Shown here: positions 1-8,724 of the stretch, piece after piece
Numbering within the stretch: the first letter of the stretch is position 1
How the letters are laid out: the number at the start of each line of letters is the position of its first letter
Source: Ramicandelaber brevisporus
Lineage: Eukaryota; Kickxellomycota; Ramicandelaberales; Ramicandelaberaceae
Length of the DNA stretch: 22,530 nucleotides
Assembly (NCBI GenBank): GCA_025201865.1
Contig: MU602855.1
Coordinates: forward strand, 1-22,530
Reading direction: 5' to 3'
Notes under the pieces: model-generated
Database searches by the model: none
Told to the model about the DNA's origin: nothing
The model's input: the letters and a program-made list of their open reading frames with translations, nothing else
Program-made: the position numbers and the translations under genes

Positions 1-544
1 CACGCACCCACAGTTGTGTGTTCATTTGATCGCGAACAGTGGGGGAGGCTTTTTGCGAATAAATAAATGTCAGCTGAGAATGACAGGTGCCCCCCGAAGA
101 ATGCTCACTGTTGAAGCTGCCTGATCAACGCTGTCGCTGGAATTCCCTTTATTTTTAGTTTTCTGTTTTTCCTTTGTTTGTGCTTCTGTGTCTGTTTTTG
201 TTAGCTTCGTTTCATTTCGACTGCTTTTGCCAGCTTACTAAATCATTCAAGGAACGCCGCAGAAAATATCAAATATCAAATCATATTGATCAAATCATAT
301 TCGCGACCTTTCTGGCTACCTTCTTTATTGATAGGTTGTGCACAGTCCCCTCACATTGTGACTATCTCCGTTCTCGTTTTTCTTTTTGTTGCTGTTATTG
401 CTGCCTTCTTACATTCTTGCCCTTTTCTTACATCATCAATAACAAAAAAGCACTCGACTCGTGCGCTGTCAGCCATCAATTACAATTACAATTACCCAAA
501 ACGTACCAAAAAAAACAACAATAATAGCCCATTTTGACGCAACC
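1..544. other. Upstream spacer of the arrestin gene
   Basis: No convincing coding region lies here. Overlapping AATAAA-type signals around positions 58-68 could be the polyadenylation signal of a gene to the left read on the + strand, which would make the first bases a 3' UTR. From about 140 onward the + strand is rich in T and pyrimidine runs, as is common in fungal promoters and 5' leaders. An open frame at 174-524 has only a TTG start and no family resemblance. No tRNA-like or repeat structure was seen. Confidence 0.45.
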
Positions 545-2389
545 ATGAGGGCAACTACAAGCAAGATGGTATCCATGCTGCCAACAGCCGACCAGCTTCA
601 CGACTACCAAGAGTGTCTGGAGACAGGCGTGCCTCCTCCACCCGCGTTTCACTGTGGTGTGCTGATCCCAGCATCCCACACTAATGGCGATCACGTCAAG
701 TCAACCCACTCCTCCCAGTATTGTTGCTGCAGCCACGGCTGCAAGCCACCTCCTCCATATTTCCTCGAACAGCGTGGCGCTGACTCATCGCATGCTGAAT
801 TGCAACATCGGGACCCGGATCTGTGTCTGATCGAATATGGTCAAGAACACAGCCAAATCTTTCGCACCGGCGGATATGTCATGACTTCAAGTGCTGCGGT
901 AGATGACTTCACCAGCCAATCACAGCAACAGCAACAACAACACCAGCACCAACACCCGCAGCAAGTGACTGCATCGAAATCTCATTCATTAATTCGGGTA
1001 AACAGTGCCGAATACGCCGCTTTATCGCCACCAATATCACCTGCTTCGCTCATGGCCACTCTTTTCAAGAATCTATGGACATCATCGCCATCGCCATCGA
1101 TCATCTCGTCAACGTCGCAGGTCTCAGCTACAGCAGCGTCGATGACGCGCAACGTTAGTCATGGCGGTGGTCGCAGTATAGGCGACATTGTGACACAGCA
1201 GCCTCAGTTTACCGTTGGGTTTGCGGATGTGAGTGTTGGGAGAGTCGGCGAAACGATGCGAGGATGCGTGGAAGTCAATGTGCACTCTGACGGTAGCGGT
1301 GGAACGTTCTTGGCGTTGCAAGCTCTGCGCGTGGTACTGACATGCAGTGAAACCGTGGCCTGGGCAACCACCTCTGTCGAATCGGCTGATGCAACTGTGC
1401 TATCACAGCCAGCGCCAACCCATGTGGCAGACAAGACAACACGCTGCTTGTACTCGGCCAGTCGAGCGCTGGGCAACCATGGTCATCGTGATTCATTCCA
1501 TCGATTGACATCGGGTCGACATGTGTTTGTGTTTGAGTTTACGCTGCCCACAGATTTACCACACACAACGCACACAATTCAAGGATCCGTGGCTTACTAT
1601 CTTCATGTCACTGCAACTACAGCGGCATCAACTCAACTATTGGAATCTAAGGCTGTGCTTGTGCATCCACCGTACGAGCATGGTCACGATCGGTTGCGCT
1701 CAATGATGTCACTGCATGTTGATCGACTCTGGGAGCCTAGCAGCAACATTCTTGACATGTATCATGACATTTACCGCTGCAGATTCATCGTCACAGCCTC
1801 ATGCACTCGTAACTTGGTGCCCGATTCGGCCATTGATGTCACGGTCGATGTGCTTCCCGATAACGGTCACCCTCTTCGCTGTCAAATCTATTCATGCGAG
1901 GTCTTACTTCTCCAGCAAATCAAGGCAACATCCGGCTGCTGTCTGACACTGGCCCCGAAGATTGTGACAAAGACATCATGGACTGCCAGTCAGCATCGAT
2001 ATCAAGCTTCGCAGCAGCAACAGCAACAGCAGCAACAGCAAAATCAGCAGCGCCAAGATCAAGTCAAGTCTGTAGTGCCAATTAAGCACTTGGCTTCATC
2101 TCCTGGGCTAATGAACCGTGCTCAGATGCAACTGCTGATGCCGCCTATATTCCGCGGCGTTGGGTTTAGTGTGACTGGATCCATGTTCTCTGTTGTTCAT
2201 TTTCTCAAGGTTATCATCAGAATTGCCCCAAGCGATGCCGAATATGCAAAGCATGGTCGTCAAGCTGGTCTTGAGTCGACTACAGTTACCTTTCCTGTCC
2301 GTGTGTACGGTGCACCTACCGTTGGATGCGACGTTTTGCTCGATGGGTTCGACCAAGTTGATGGGGAAGAATTACCGCGCTATAGTTAA
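545..2389 (+). CDS. Alpha-arrestin (ART-type ubiquitin-ligase adaptor)
   Basis: A 614-residue protein with an arrestin N-like domain at about 221-375 and an arrestin C-like domain at about 405-595. The clearest stretch is around 326-357, where a Phe-Glu-Phe-x-Leu-Pro segment is followed by Gly-Ser-Val-x-Tyr-Tyr-Leu, typical of the arrestin N fold. Alpha-arrestins recruit Rsp5/NEDD4 ligases to membrane transporters and trigger their endocytosis. Two docking motifs fit this: PPPY at 69-72 and LPRY at 610-613, almost at the C-terminus. The N-terminal 200 residues are disordered, with a Cys cluster (60-62, 66) and a Gln/His tract (126-140). A second Gln run (490-502) interrupts the C domain. The ATG at 545 was chosen because the frame upstream only offers GTG at 461. 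The gene converges on the rhomboid gene with 74 bases between stops. Family assignment is fairly sure; the cargo is unknown. Confidence 0.8.
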   Translation: MRATTSKMVSMLPTADQLHDYQECLETGVPPPPAFHCGVLIPASHTNGDHVKSTHSSQYCCCSHGCKPPPPYFLEQRGADSSHAELQHRDPDLCLIEYGQEHSQIFRTGGYVMTSSAAVDDFTSQSQQQQQQHQHQHPQQVTASKSHSLIRVNSAEYAALSPPISPASLMATLFKNLWTSSPSPSIISSTSQVSATAASMTRNVSHGGGRSIGDIVTQQPQFTVGFADVSVGRVGETMRGCVEVNVHSDGSGGTFLALQALRVVLTCSETVAWATTSVESADATVLSQPAPTHVADKTTRCLYSASRALGNHGHRDSFHRLTSGRHVFVFEFTLPTDLPHTTHTIQGSVAYYLHVTATTAASTQLLESKAVLVHPPYEHGHDRLRSMMSLHVDRLWEPSSNILDMYHDIYRCRFIVTASCTRNLVPDSAIDVTVDVLPDNGHPLRCQIYSCEVLLLQQIKATSGCCLTLAPKIVTKTSWTASQHRYQASQQQQQQQQQQNQQRQDQVKSVVPIKHLASSPGLMNRAQMQLLMPPIFRGVGFSVTGSMFSVVHFLKVIIRIAPSDAEYAKHGRQAGLESTTVTFPVRVYGAPTVGCDVLLDGFDQVDGEELPRYS

Positions 2390-2395
2390 AATAAA
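2390..2395 (+). terminator. Polyadenylation signal of the arrestin gene
   Basis: AATAAA begins one base after the TAA stop of the arrestin gene, and a second ATAAATA follows near 2421-2427. The spacer before the convergent rhomboid stop is only 74 bases, so the two 3' ends probably overlap. Confidence 0.4.
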
Positions 2396-2463
2396 TAGAC
2401 TCATACAGTGTAAACATTCATATAAATAGATTAATGTTAAATGAGACTTCTGATAGACACCAT

Positions 2464-3597
2464 CTAGCTCCGCTGGATCAAGTATTTGTGACCAACTGCA
2501 CCAAGGAATCCACCCGCAAGATGTGTCGCGTGTCCAAATCGTCTCCATCCACTAAGCAATCCAATAGTGTCCATTGCAATCAAGCCAGCCACACCAGCTC
2601 CAATCGGGATCGGGAAGAATGGGAAGAACAGCAGCCTAATTGACGCATCTGGATACTGAATTGCAGTGCATGTTAACAATGCATACACACCGCCTGATGC
2701 CCCCAGACCAGGCAAGATTCCAGTGGCGGGAATACCAGTTCGGATCGACTTCCGTACCAAATATGCGGCGTGCAATTGTCCACCCATCGCAGCACCGGCA
2801 ATGGCTGACAGATAGAATGCCAGGAATTTATCGCGTCCCATCTCTGGCTGCAATGCCGTCGTTAACGAATACAAACCCATCATGTTCAATCCAAAGTGCC
2901 ACAAATCCATGTGTGAGAATCCAGATGTCAGCATTGTGTAGTTCTGGTTAGACATTGGATGGTGAGTAAAATGACGATACATGATTCCATTAAGCTGAGG
3001 AATTCTCCATGCCAAAAACACGAGTGCATTCAGTCCAATTATGCCGGCTGCGGTTTGTTGAGATCGTGACATTGTCTTTACTTTGATCCAACCGCGCAGG
3101 TACAAGTGTTTGATTTCAGCAGGAATGAATCGCGGCCAACTTGTCTCAATCTCCAGTGCTTTCCGCGAGACTTCGGCTGATGTTAATCGCTGGGGTAAAG
3201 CATCTCGACGATGATTGTGACGATAGCGGCCATGGGTGGAGTAAATGTCATTATTATCGTCATCATCATCATGGTCATCGCGCCAGATGCGGAATTTGAT
3301 CCAGCCGCCAGGTGTTCCAACTGTCTCGGATATCAACTCCCGATAGCTGTATCCATTTCTGCCATTGTACTCGCGTGATTGTTCTAACTCTTGGCGTCGG
3401 CGTCGCTCGCGGTACTCGACTATTCCAAACGATAGAACAGCAACCGATGCGGCAAACAGAGCTGGCCGCAACAGGGGTGGCGTTCTTGGTGAAGAGGACG
3501 AGTATGTCGACTGAGATCTCTTTGTAATCAGCTGGCGCGCTGCTGGGAAGCGGTGCAGCAGCGAACGTGTCGTCGTCAACGTAGATGACGCAAACAT
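2464..3597 (-). CDS. Mitochondrial rhomboid protease (Pcp1/PARL family)
   Basis: A 377-residue intramembrane serine protease. The N-terminus (1-36) is rich in Arg, Ser and Thr with no acidic residue, like a mitochondrial presequence; a hydrophobic segment at about 43-61 follows. The rhomboid core spans about 183-377. The Gly-Ala-Ser-Gly motif places the nucleophile at Ser301, and the His-x-x-His motif in the last membrane segment places the catalytic His at 359. The conserved loop with His-rich Phe-Thr-His-His and Gly-Phe-Ser-His-Met lies at 210-230. Family members process inner-membrane proteins such as OPA1/Mgm1-type dynamins and PINK1. An Asp-rich run (107-114) sits in the matrix or linker region before the core. 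The start is the first ATG; the frame upstream only offers GTG at 3669. It is transcribed divergently from the F-box-like gene with a 122-bp spacer. Confidence 0.9.
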   Translation of the reverse strand: MFASSTLTTTRSLLHRFPAARQLITKRSQSTYSSSSPRTPPLLRPALFAASVAVLSFGIVEYRERRRRQELEQSREYNGRNGYSYRELISETVGTPGGWIKFRIWRDDHDDDDDNNDIYSTHGRYRHNHRRDALPQRLTSAEVSRKALEIETSWPRFIPAEIKHLYLRGWIKVKTMSRSQQTAAGIIGLNALVFLAWRIPQLNGIMYRHFTHHPMSNQNYTMLTSGFSHMDLWHFGLNMMGLYSLTTALQPEMGRDKFLAFYLSAIAGAAMGGQLHAAYLVRKSIRTGIPATGILPGLGASGGVYALLTCTAIQYPDASIRLLFFPFFPIPIGAGVAGLIAMDTIGLLSGWRRFGHATHLAGGFLGAVGHKYLIQRS

Positions 3598-3719
3598 GTT
3601 ATAAAAGCAACTAATTTGGAGGAAACTTTGGTAATAACCTTTTCTCCAGCTCGCACCACTTTGCTCCACTCCCAGCTGAATTTTGTTTGTATCTGCAGCC
3701 TATTTCTTCACACTCACTT
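3598..3719. promoter_or_regulatory. Short divergent promoter, rhomboid / F-box-like gene
   Basis: Only 122 bases separate the two divergent ATGs, so the core promoters and 5' leaders must share this stretch. No clear TATA box toward the F-box-like gene was seen. A TATAA-like stretch on the + strand at about 3599-3604 lies next to the rhomboid start. Confidence 0.5.
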
Positions 3720-5312
3720 ATGACCAAGTCGGTCAAGGCAATCAGCCGACGCCGCGCTGCTGCTGCTGCCGCTGCTGCCGCTGCCGCTAGACTTGCTGTC
3801 CCAGCTGTCAGTGCTCGTCCACTGCACTTTCGCTGGGCTGATTTGCCGTCCGATCTCAAGTTCTACTTGACCTTCTTCTTCGACAGACACGAAGCAGTCC
3901 GCTTGCTCCTTATTAGTAGTGAGTTTCATGAGATATTCTCGCGCTCAGTTTGGCGTTTCATCAGCATCAACTTTGAAGGGCATAAAATACCACAGTCTGC
4001 TTGGCTGCGCTATGGTCATTTGGTTCGCTCGGTAAACCTCAACGAGATTCCGAGTGATATCAATGTTAGTGAAGTTGCACCCAACATCATGTATGTTAAC
4101 ATTAGTATGGGAGGTAAAAGAGATCCATATGACTTTTCATACTTGAGTACCTTACGCAATTTGTATAGGGTAAAGCTGTATATGAATGAAGATGCTCAAC
4201 ACGAGGATTTGAAGCGTGCGATTGAATGGATCAACAATACAGAACTGAGTGGACATGTCAAGTTGTTTGATTGGGAGAATCGTTATGCTACGACTACTGA
4301 AATGATGTGGGGTTGGCATAATTTGGGGAGCATCCGTTACACTGATCGCCATTCTATCAGCATGACAGCGATGCCGACAAATAATGATGAGGTTTTACTT
4401 GGCAGTGTTCGATATAGTGACTGGGCATGCATTCTCCCCGTTAATTCAATTTATTATTTTGACCATATTCTACGTGCTCCTGCTGCTGATATGTGTGCTA
4501 TTAAGGAAGTCTTGCCATTTTTACAGCTGTCCACAGCACACTACCAACATCTCAAATCCATTCACATGACTATGTGTTGTGATAAAATTGAATTGAACCC
4601 AGTCACGTTTCCTGTTCTCGAGGGATTACACTTGGATGTGGTACAGCGACAATGCTCTCCACAGAATGGAATGCAGCTTGCCCGCATTATTGCTCACAAA
4701 TGGCACAATGTTATTAAAAGCAGCTTAAGTGGTCAGTTTACATCAGAAGATCTCTCTGCTGCTCTTGACAACCTGCCCAAGTTACAGATTTTTACTTACA
4801 ATAGCAAAGGTGGCACTCTGGATCTTGCAGTCATTCAATCCAAGCTTTGTCGTCTTTATGAATTAATATTGAATGGACCAATGAACATCATTTATACTCC
4901 AGCAGCTGCATCCTCTCCAACAACAGCACATGACAGCCTGGTATCTTCACGAATTCAAGATATTTCAATCCAAAAAGGTCGCATAACTATTGGCCTCATA
5001 GAGTTCATTGTCACAGCAGCACCACGTCTACGGAAAGTGTATATTGCCAATGTGGATCTGGCGCCTGATGTTCCTGAATATGCACGCAAAATGGCTTCGG
5101 CTAAATCAGCAAAATCAAAGGCAGCATCATCATCATCGTTATCTCACCTGGCAATCGGTCTCCGTGATTATAATGGAACGGTAGAGGAGTTGATTGATTT
5201 TATTTCAGCTTTCACGAGTTTGGAGAAATTGACCCTTCATCAGTATAGGAAAATCGACGTAATGGCTATTTATGAACGCTTTCCTGATTTAAGAATGATG
5301 TTTTTTAGTTAG
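3720..5312 (+). CDS. F-box-like / LRR-like protein
   Basis: A 530-residue protein. After a basic start and a run of eleven alanines (13-23), residues about 38-85 look like an F-box: Leu-Pro-x-x-Leu, then a Leu-Leu-x-x-Ser-x-x-Phe helix and a Val-Trp-Arg end that often closes fungal F-box domains. The rest (about 95-530) has regularly spaced Leu/Ile strands such as those at 100-106 and in the last 40 residues, consistent with irregular leucine-rich repeats but not proof of them. F-box proteins link substrates to SCF ubiquitin ligases; the target here is unknown. The gene is noticeably more AT-rich and less codon-biased than the neighbouring calnexin, as expected for a weakly expressed or fast-evolving family. 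The first in-frame ATG was chosen; the frame extends to a TTG at 3687. Another scaffold role is possible. Confidence 0.6.
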   Translation: MTKSVKAISRRRAAAAAAAAAAARLAVPAVSARPLHFRWADLPSDLKFYLTFFFDRHEAVRLLLISSEFHEIFSRSVWRFISINFEGHKIPQSAWLRYGHLVRSVNLNEIPSDINVSEVAPNIMYVNISMGGKRDPYDFSYLSTLRNLYRVKLYMNEDAQHEDLKRAIEWINNTELSGHVKLFDWENRYATTTEMMWGWHNLGSIRYTDRHSISMTAMPTNNDEVLLGSVRYSDWACILPVNSIYYFDHILRAPAADMCAIKEVLPFLQLSTAHYQHLKSIHMTMCCDKIELNPVTFPVLEGLHLDVVQRQCSPQNGMQLARIIAHKWHNVIKSSLSGQFTSEDLSAALDNLPKLQIFTYNSKGGTLDLAVIQSKLCRLYELILNGPMNIIYTPAAASSPTTAHDSLVSSRIQDISIQKGRITIGLIEFIVTAAPRLRKVYIANVDLAPDVPEYARKMASAKSAKSKAASSSSLSHLAIGLRDYNGTVEELIDFISAFTSLEKLTLHQYRKIDVMAIYERFPDLRMMFFS

Positions 5313-5444
5313 TTGGATGTCTTAGTTAAGATACTCCGTTTTTTTTATAATAATATTAATACTAATCCCCTCTTCCTTTTGCCCAATTTGAAACAAATAT
5401 TATAATTAAAAAAACAAAATTTGCTGAGAAAAAGCAGTTTTAAA
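5313..5444. other. AT-rich convergent 3' spacer
   Basis: A 132-base spacer between the stops of the F-box-like gene and calnexin. It is strongly AT-rich with T and A homopolymers, as expected for the overlapping 3' UTR and cleavage regions of two convergent genes. Confidence 0.5.
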
Positions 5445-7403
5445 TTACTCAGAAGTAGTGGCAGCAGCAGCACGCTGGGTCAAGCCTTCAGCAGACGAGG
5501 CATTGGCCTGAACAGCAGTGGATGCACCATCGGCAGAATCAGTTGAGGCAGTAGCAACAGAGGCATCAGATGCACCCTCAGATGGCTTCGGGGAAACGGC
5601 ACCAGGACGACGGCCGAGGACAATGTTGATGATGAGCTGGAGGAAGTTGCTGACAGATGTAATCGTGATGAGGAAGATCAGGACGGTGAAGCCCGAGGTG
5701 GTTGGGTACTTTGTCACAGCCTCAATTGGAGCCTTGCGGAGGTGCTTGAGGAAGCGCGGGATGTAGTGGATGGCGAGCATGCGGTGGTATCCGATCCAGG
5801 CTGGGAGACGCCACAGTGGCGGTGGTGGTGGGAACTGGATCTCGTCGGCAGCCATCTCCTTCTCGGCTTCGAGCTCAACGGCGTACTTCATAGCCCATGA
5901 ATCCTTGGCAAACTGGCGGGCAGCTTCCTCAGAGTGACCAATGTAGAGGTTGTCAAACATAATCTGGTCCTGGATGGTCCACAGCTCGAAGCCAACGGCG
6001 CCAATCTTGGTAAAGTGCGATGGGTGCTTGTCCTCAAAGTAGTCGGGGTTTGGAATCTTGCGTGGAGACCATGGGCCAACATAGGCTGGGTTGGCGATCA
6101 GAGGCGCGACCCACTTGCCCTTGTACTCTGGGTTCAGCTTCGTTGGTGGAGTCCACTTGCCGCAGCCGGAGACATCCTTGCACTTCGGGTTAGCAACCTT
6201 TGGAGCGGTCCAGTCGCCGTCTTCCTCGTCATCCCAGTCAGCTGGCTTGGCGGCAGCTGGGTCGTCAACCTCCTCAGGCTCGTTCTCCAGCCAGTCCTCT
6301 GGCATCTTGGCATCAGTATCGGGAATCTCGTATGGAGCGGTCTCGTCCCAGTCAGCAGGCTTGACAGCAGTTGGATCTGGAATCTTGGCAGCATCGACCC
6401 AGTCGAGTGGCTTCTTGTCCTTTGGATCATCAATCTCCTTTGGTGGGTTGACGGATGGCTCAAAGCTGTCATGGAGAGTGCCGTTGGCAACCTGCTCCAT
6501 GTTGATCAGAATCTCAAACGAGTTATCAGGGCGAACAATGAGAGTGTACAGGTTGGACAGGCGAGTGAGAATGGCCATTGGCGAAACCTTGAGGTGCTTC
6601 TCCTCGAATTCGCCAGTGCGCGGGTTCTTGTGGCGGAAGATGAAGTGAATCTTGTTGTGGACACACTTGTCTGGACCAAACATGATGGTGTATGGCGTCT
6701 TGTCGCTGAACTGATCAAGGGCCAAATCAGCCGGGCTTTCCAGATTATCAGGCTGAGAAACCAGCTTCAGGTAAGCGCCACCGCAGTCGAGGCCGTTCTG
6801 GAGCTTGACCTCGTACTGAACGACGAGAGTCTTGCCGGTGTTGTCAAGCGTCTCCTTGAATGGGGCAGAGATGGCGCTGAACCGCTTGGCAGACTTGACA
6901 ACAAGGCCCTTGTCGCCCAACAGACCAGGAAGAGACCATGCTGGCTCGACGGCCCACTTGCCCTTGTACTTGTTGACAAGAGCGCGTCGCTCGGTCGGGT
7001 CTTCTGGAGGCGCCTGTGCTTTGCTCAGCACCCAGCGGTCAAGCCAGTCATCCGTGAACTGCTCGACGAACACGCCATCGACATTGGACGTCGGGACAAA
7101 CTGCGGGCGCTGGCCCTGGCGGTGTGGCTTGCCAGCGGCAGCATTCTCGCTGAGAACCTCCTTGACGATCGCTGGGTAGATTACGCTTTGACTGTCGTCT
7201 TGGAGGAGCTTTTCGGTGTCAAGAACGGCCTGTTCGACCGCGTCATTGCCAGCACCACCTGCAGCTTGCGGCTGGCCGAGCTTGTTGAGATTTGGCGAGA
7301 CAATGTCAGGGAGGTCGTCGCTGGCAGCCTTGTCTGCGGCGACCGAGGTTGCAGCGAGCGACGCCAGCACAAGGAGCGGCACGATCAAGCGAGAGTGTTT
7401 CAT
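5445..7403 (-). CDS. Calnexin, ER lectin chaperone
   Basis: A 652-residue type I membrane protein. It has a signal peptide (1-22), a lectin domain (about 105-320), a proline-rich P-domain arm (about 320-455), a second lectin segment (456-505), one transmembrane helix (about 570-596) and a short Ser/Ala-rich cytosolic tail. The lectin disulfide pair is Cys207 and Cys247, in the family motifs Asp-Cys-Gly-Gly-Ala-Tyr and Gly-Pro-Asp-Lys-Cys. The P-domain has four type-1 repeats (Lys-Pro-x-Asp-Trp class, near 331, 348, 367 and 386), type-2 repeats ending in Trp-x-x-Pro, and a Cys408/Cys414 pair. Calnexin holds monoglucosylated glycoproteins during folding. The tail lacks an obvious basic ER-retention motif. 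Codon choice is strongly biased to C/G-ending codons, suggesting high expression. A TGACGTGG element lies just upstream. Confidence 0.96.
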   Translation of the reverse strand: MKHSRLIVPLLVLASLAATSVAADKAASDDLPDIVSPNLNKLGQPQAAGGAGNDAVEQAVLDTEKLLQDDSQSVIYPAIVKEVLSENAAAGKPHRQGQRPQFVPTSNVDGVFVEQFTDDWLDRWVLSKAQAPPEDPTERRALVNKYKGKWAVEPAWSLPGLLGDKGLVVKSAKRFSAISAPFKETLDNTGKTLVVQYEVKLQNGLDCGGAYLKLVSQPDNLESPADLALDQFSDKTPYTIMFGPDKCVHNKIHFIFRHKNPRTGEFEEKHLKVSPMAILTRLSNLYTLIVRPDNSFEILINMEQVANGTLHDSFEPSVNPPKEIDDPKDKKPLDWVDAAKIPDPTAVKPADWDETAPYEIPDTDAKMPEDWLENEPEEVDDPAAAKPADWDDEEDGDWTAPKVANPKCKDVSGCGKWTPPTKLNPEYKGKWVAPLIANPAYVGPWSPRKIPNPDYFEDKHPSHFTKIGAVGFELWTIQDQIMFDNLYIGHSEEAARQFAKDSWAMKYAVELEAEKEMAADEIQFPPPPPLWRLPAWIGYHRMLAIHYIPRFLKHLRKAPIEAVTKYPTTSGFTVLIFLITITSVSNFLQLIINIVLGRRPGAVSPKPSEGASDASVATASTDSADGASTAVQANASSAEGLTQRAAAATTSE

Positions 7404-7442
7404 GACGATGATGGTGCGTTAATAAAACTGTCGGGTGTTGGT

Positions 7443-7450
7443 TGACGTGG
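7443..7450 (-). promoter_or_regulatory. UPR-type bZIP site TGACGTGG upstream of calnexin
   Basis: TGACGTGG reads on the + strand, 40 bases before the calnexin ATG (the gene is on the - strand). It matches the metazoan XBP1/ATF6 UPRE core and contains the ACGTG core bound by yeast Hac1-type bZIP factors. Two inverted CCAAT boxes (ATTGG at 7542-7546 and 7603-7607) lie further upstream. It is a single short match and could be chance. Confidence 0.35.
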
Positions 7451-7611
7451 GGAGGAGAGAAACCCGTGTTCGATTCATTCTCCACGTTCCTGCGACACAA
7501 AAATCTGCTATCTCTCTCGAAGAAACGCATGGTGGATCCTGATTGGACCAGAGGCACGACATTGAACTCGTCTCTCTGTGATGCATACTTTGCTTCGTCC
7601 GGATTGGCCAT

Positions 7612-8148
7612 TCAAGAGAGAGTCAAATTAGCTGGCAGTTTATACCGTGTGCAGTCAACATGAGGCAGTGACGCCAAGTACACCGAGTCCGTCAATCCCA
7701 CAAACGACTGCGTGCAGTAGAACCTACTCCCCACGCACGCAACACCCATCGAGTTGCAGTCTTTGCACAGCATGTTCGCATTGTGGCCGGGCGACTTGAA
7801 CCACAGAATAAACGTTTTATGCCACGAACCCGCGTTGAAGCTCACATTCTCGGCAGCAGACTTGTATTGATGCGGATAAAATGTGGTTAGCCGTTTAGTC
7901 CATGTCGACGTTTCTGGGAAGATTCCGTTATGCGACATTCGCCCGCTCATGTTCATTTCAATAGAATGTAGCAATGCGAGTTTGGCCAAGTCGGGATCGA
8001 GGCGCAGCGGATCGAGGTTGTTGTTGGCGCGGTGTAGGTTAGTGAGGCAGAGAATGCCTTCTGGACCGAAACCAGCTGCATTTACAAGGCGAATGGCAGC
8101 ACTGGCAGCAACAGCAGCAGATGCCACAAAAAGAATTGGAGTGTGCAT
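7612..8148 (-). CDS. Secreted CAP-domain (SCP/PR-1-like) protein
   Basis: A 178-residue protein with a hydrophobic N-terminus (about 4-25) that looks like a signal peptide, then a single CAP domain (about 30-155). The three residues lining the CAP cavity are visible: His73 (Ser-His-Asn), Glu100 (Ala-Glu-Asn) and His122 in Ser-Pro-Gly-His-Asn-Ala-Asn. The Trp-x-x-Ser-Pro-Gly-His style is closer to the short YkwD/PR-1 branch than to animal CRISPs. Several cysteines (34, 128, 131, 138, 145, 166) suggest disulfides outside the cell. Fungal CAP proteins bind sterols or lipids, or act at the cell wall; which applies here cannot be told. ATG 8148 is the first in the open frame, but an upstream ATG-GCT followed at once by GTAAGT could be a tiny first exon (see the intron entry). 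It lies 208 bases upstream of calnexin on the same strand. Confidence 0.8.
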   Translation of the reverse strand: MHTPILFVASAAVAASAAIRLVNAAGFGPEGILCLTNLHRANNNLDPLRLDPDLAKLALLHSIEMNMSGRMSHNGIFPETSTWTKRLTTFYPHQYKSAAENVSFNAGSWHKTFILWFKSPGHNANMLCKDCNSMGVACVGSRFYCTQSFVGLTDSVYLASLPHVDCTRYKLPANLTLS

Positions 8149-8298
8149 CTGATTCTGTTTTATTTTGATTTTGAATATAGACACCAAAAAGCAACGGAGA
8201 TGATGAAGAAGAAAGCGTTGATGGAGATGCAGTCAGAGGGAAGCAGATGCAGATATTGGAAGAAACAGGAGCAGAAGTAGGAGCAGGGGGGTACTTAC
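8149..8298 (-). other. Candidate 150-nt 5' intron of the CAP gene
   Basis: On the - strand, ATG GCT (8304-8299) is followed at once by a consensus donor GTAAGT (8298-8293). A CAG acceptor (8151-8149) sits directly before the ATG at 8148. Removing 8298-8149 joins ATG GCT to ATG CAC in phase, adding two residues to the CAP protein. It could equally be a 5' UTR intron. The branch point is not obvious, which lowers confidence. Confidence 0.4.
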
Positions 8299-8417
8299 AG
8301 CCATCACAGGGACTCGAGGCTATGTTTGAGGATGGCGGAGCATAATTGAGATGGCTGGTTGCGACCCCACCTCCTGACTCCTGGTTACTCCTGGTAAACA
8401 TTAGTAACCATGAATCT

Positions 8418-8421
<4 letters not shown>

Positions 8422-8449
<28 letters not shown>
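8422..8449. repeat. (TG)14 microsatellite
   Basis: Fourteen uninterrupted TG units followed by degenerate TATG/TGCG repeats to about 8470. Alternating purine-pyrimidine DNA of this kind can adopt the Z form and varies in length between strains. Confidence 0.95.
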
Positions 8450-8457
<8 letters not shown>

Positions 8458-8634
8458 TATATGTATGTGTAATCAGCTGTAATGGACAATGACCATGGCC
8501 ATCAGCATCTTTTGAATCGCATTATAGTTACACTCGATTGACGACTTTGCAAGCCGCCCTAGTGCCCAGATTCGAAGGTTCTGGCACGCATTCTATTTTT
8601 GGACAGCAGGGTTGTCGATATTGATGCCGCCTTC

Positions 8635-8654
8635 CGCCAACCGCGCGGTTGGCG
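8635..8654. promoter_or_regulatory. Perfect 20-bp palindrome upstream of the Ctr-like gene
   Basis: The arm CGCCAACCGC is followed directly by its reverse complement GCGGTTGGCG with no mismatch and no spacer. The centre holds CCG-CG-CGG, an inverted CGG pair of the kind bound by fungal zinc-cluster dimers, though a 2-base spacing is short for them. It ends 70 bases before the ATG of the Ctr-like gene, so it lies in the promoter or 5' leader. Confidence 0.5.
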
Positions 8655-8724
8655 TCTCCCTTCCTCCTCCTTCTCCTCTCCCCTTTATATTCTCGACCAA
8701 CCTTTTCTATACAGCTTAATCTTG

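Larger units (their letters stand above)
8149..8724. other. Divergent spacer, CAP / Ctr-like genes
   Basis: A 576-base spacer with no credible gene besides the possible tiny first exon of the CAP gene. It contains a (TG)14 tract, a perfect 20-bp palindrome and, nearer the Ctr-like ATG, a C/T-rich run at about 8655-8700. A frame open from TTG 8599 into the Ctr-like gene has no ATG before 8725. Confidence 0.5.

Noticed and set aside
174-524. 116-codon hydrophobic frame before the arrestin gene
   Set aside because: It has a TTG start, no family resemblance and lies in T-rich leader DNA.
461-544. N-terminal extension of the arrestin from GTG 461
   Set aside because: The start is not ATG and the extra residues are low-complexity leader sequence. 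The same reasoning trimmed the frames beginning at 3669, 3687, 8187, 8599, 9535 and 18392.
5934-7445. 503-codon open frame on the + strand
   Set aside because: It is antisense to calnexin and arises from that gene's strong codon bias; the calnexin frame has a signal peptide, lectin and P-domain motifs, and this one has none.
7446-7464. A full ER stress element (CCAAT-N9-CCACG) at calnexin
   Set aside because: The CCACG half is present, but no CCAAT lies nine bases away; the nearest CCAAT boxes are about 90 and 150 bases off.
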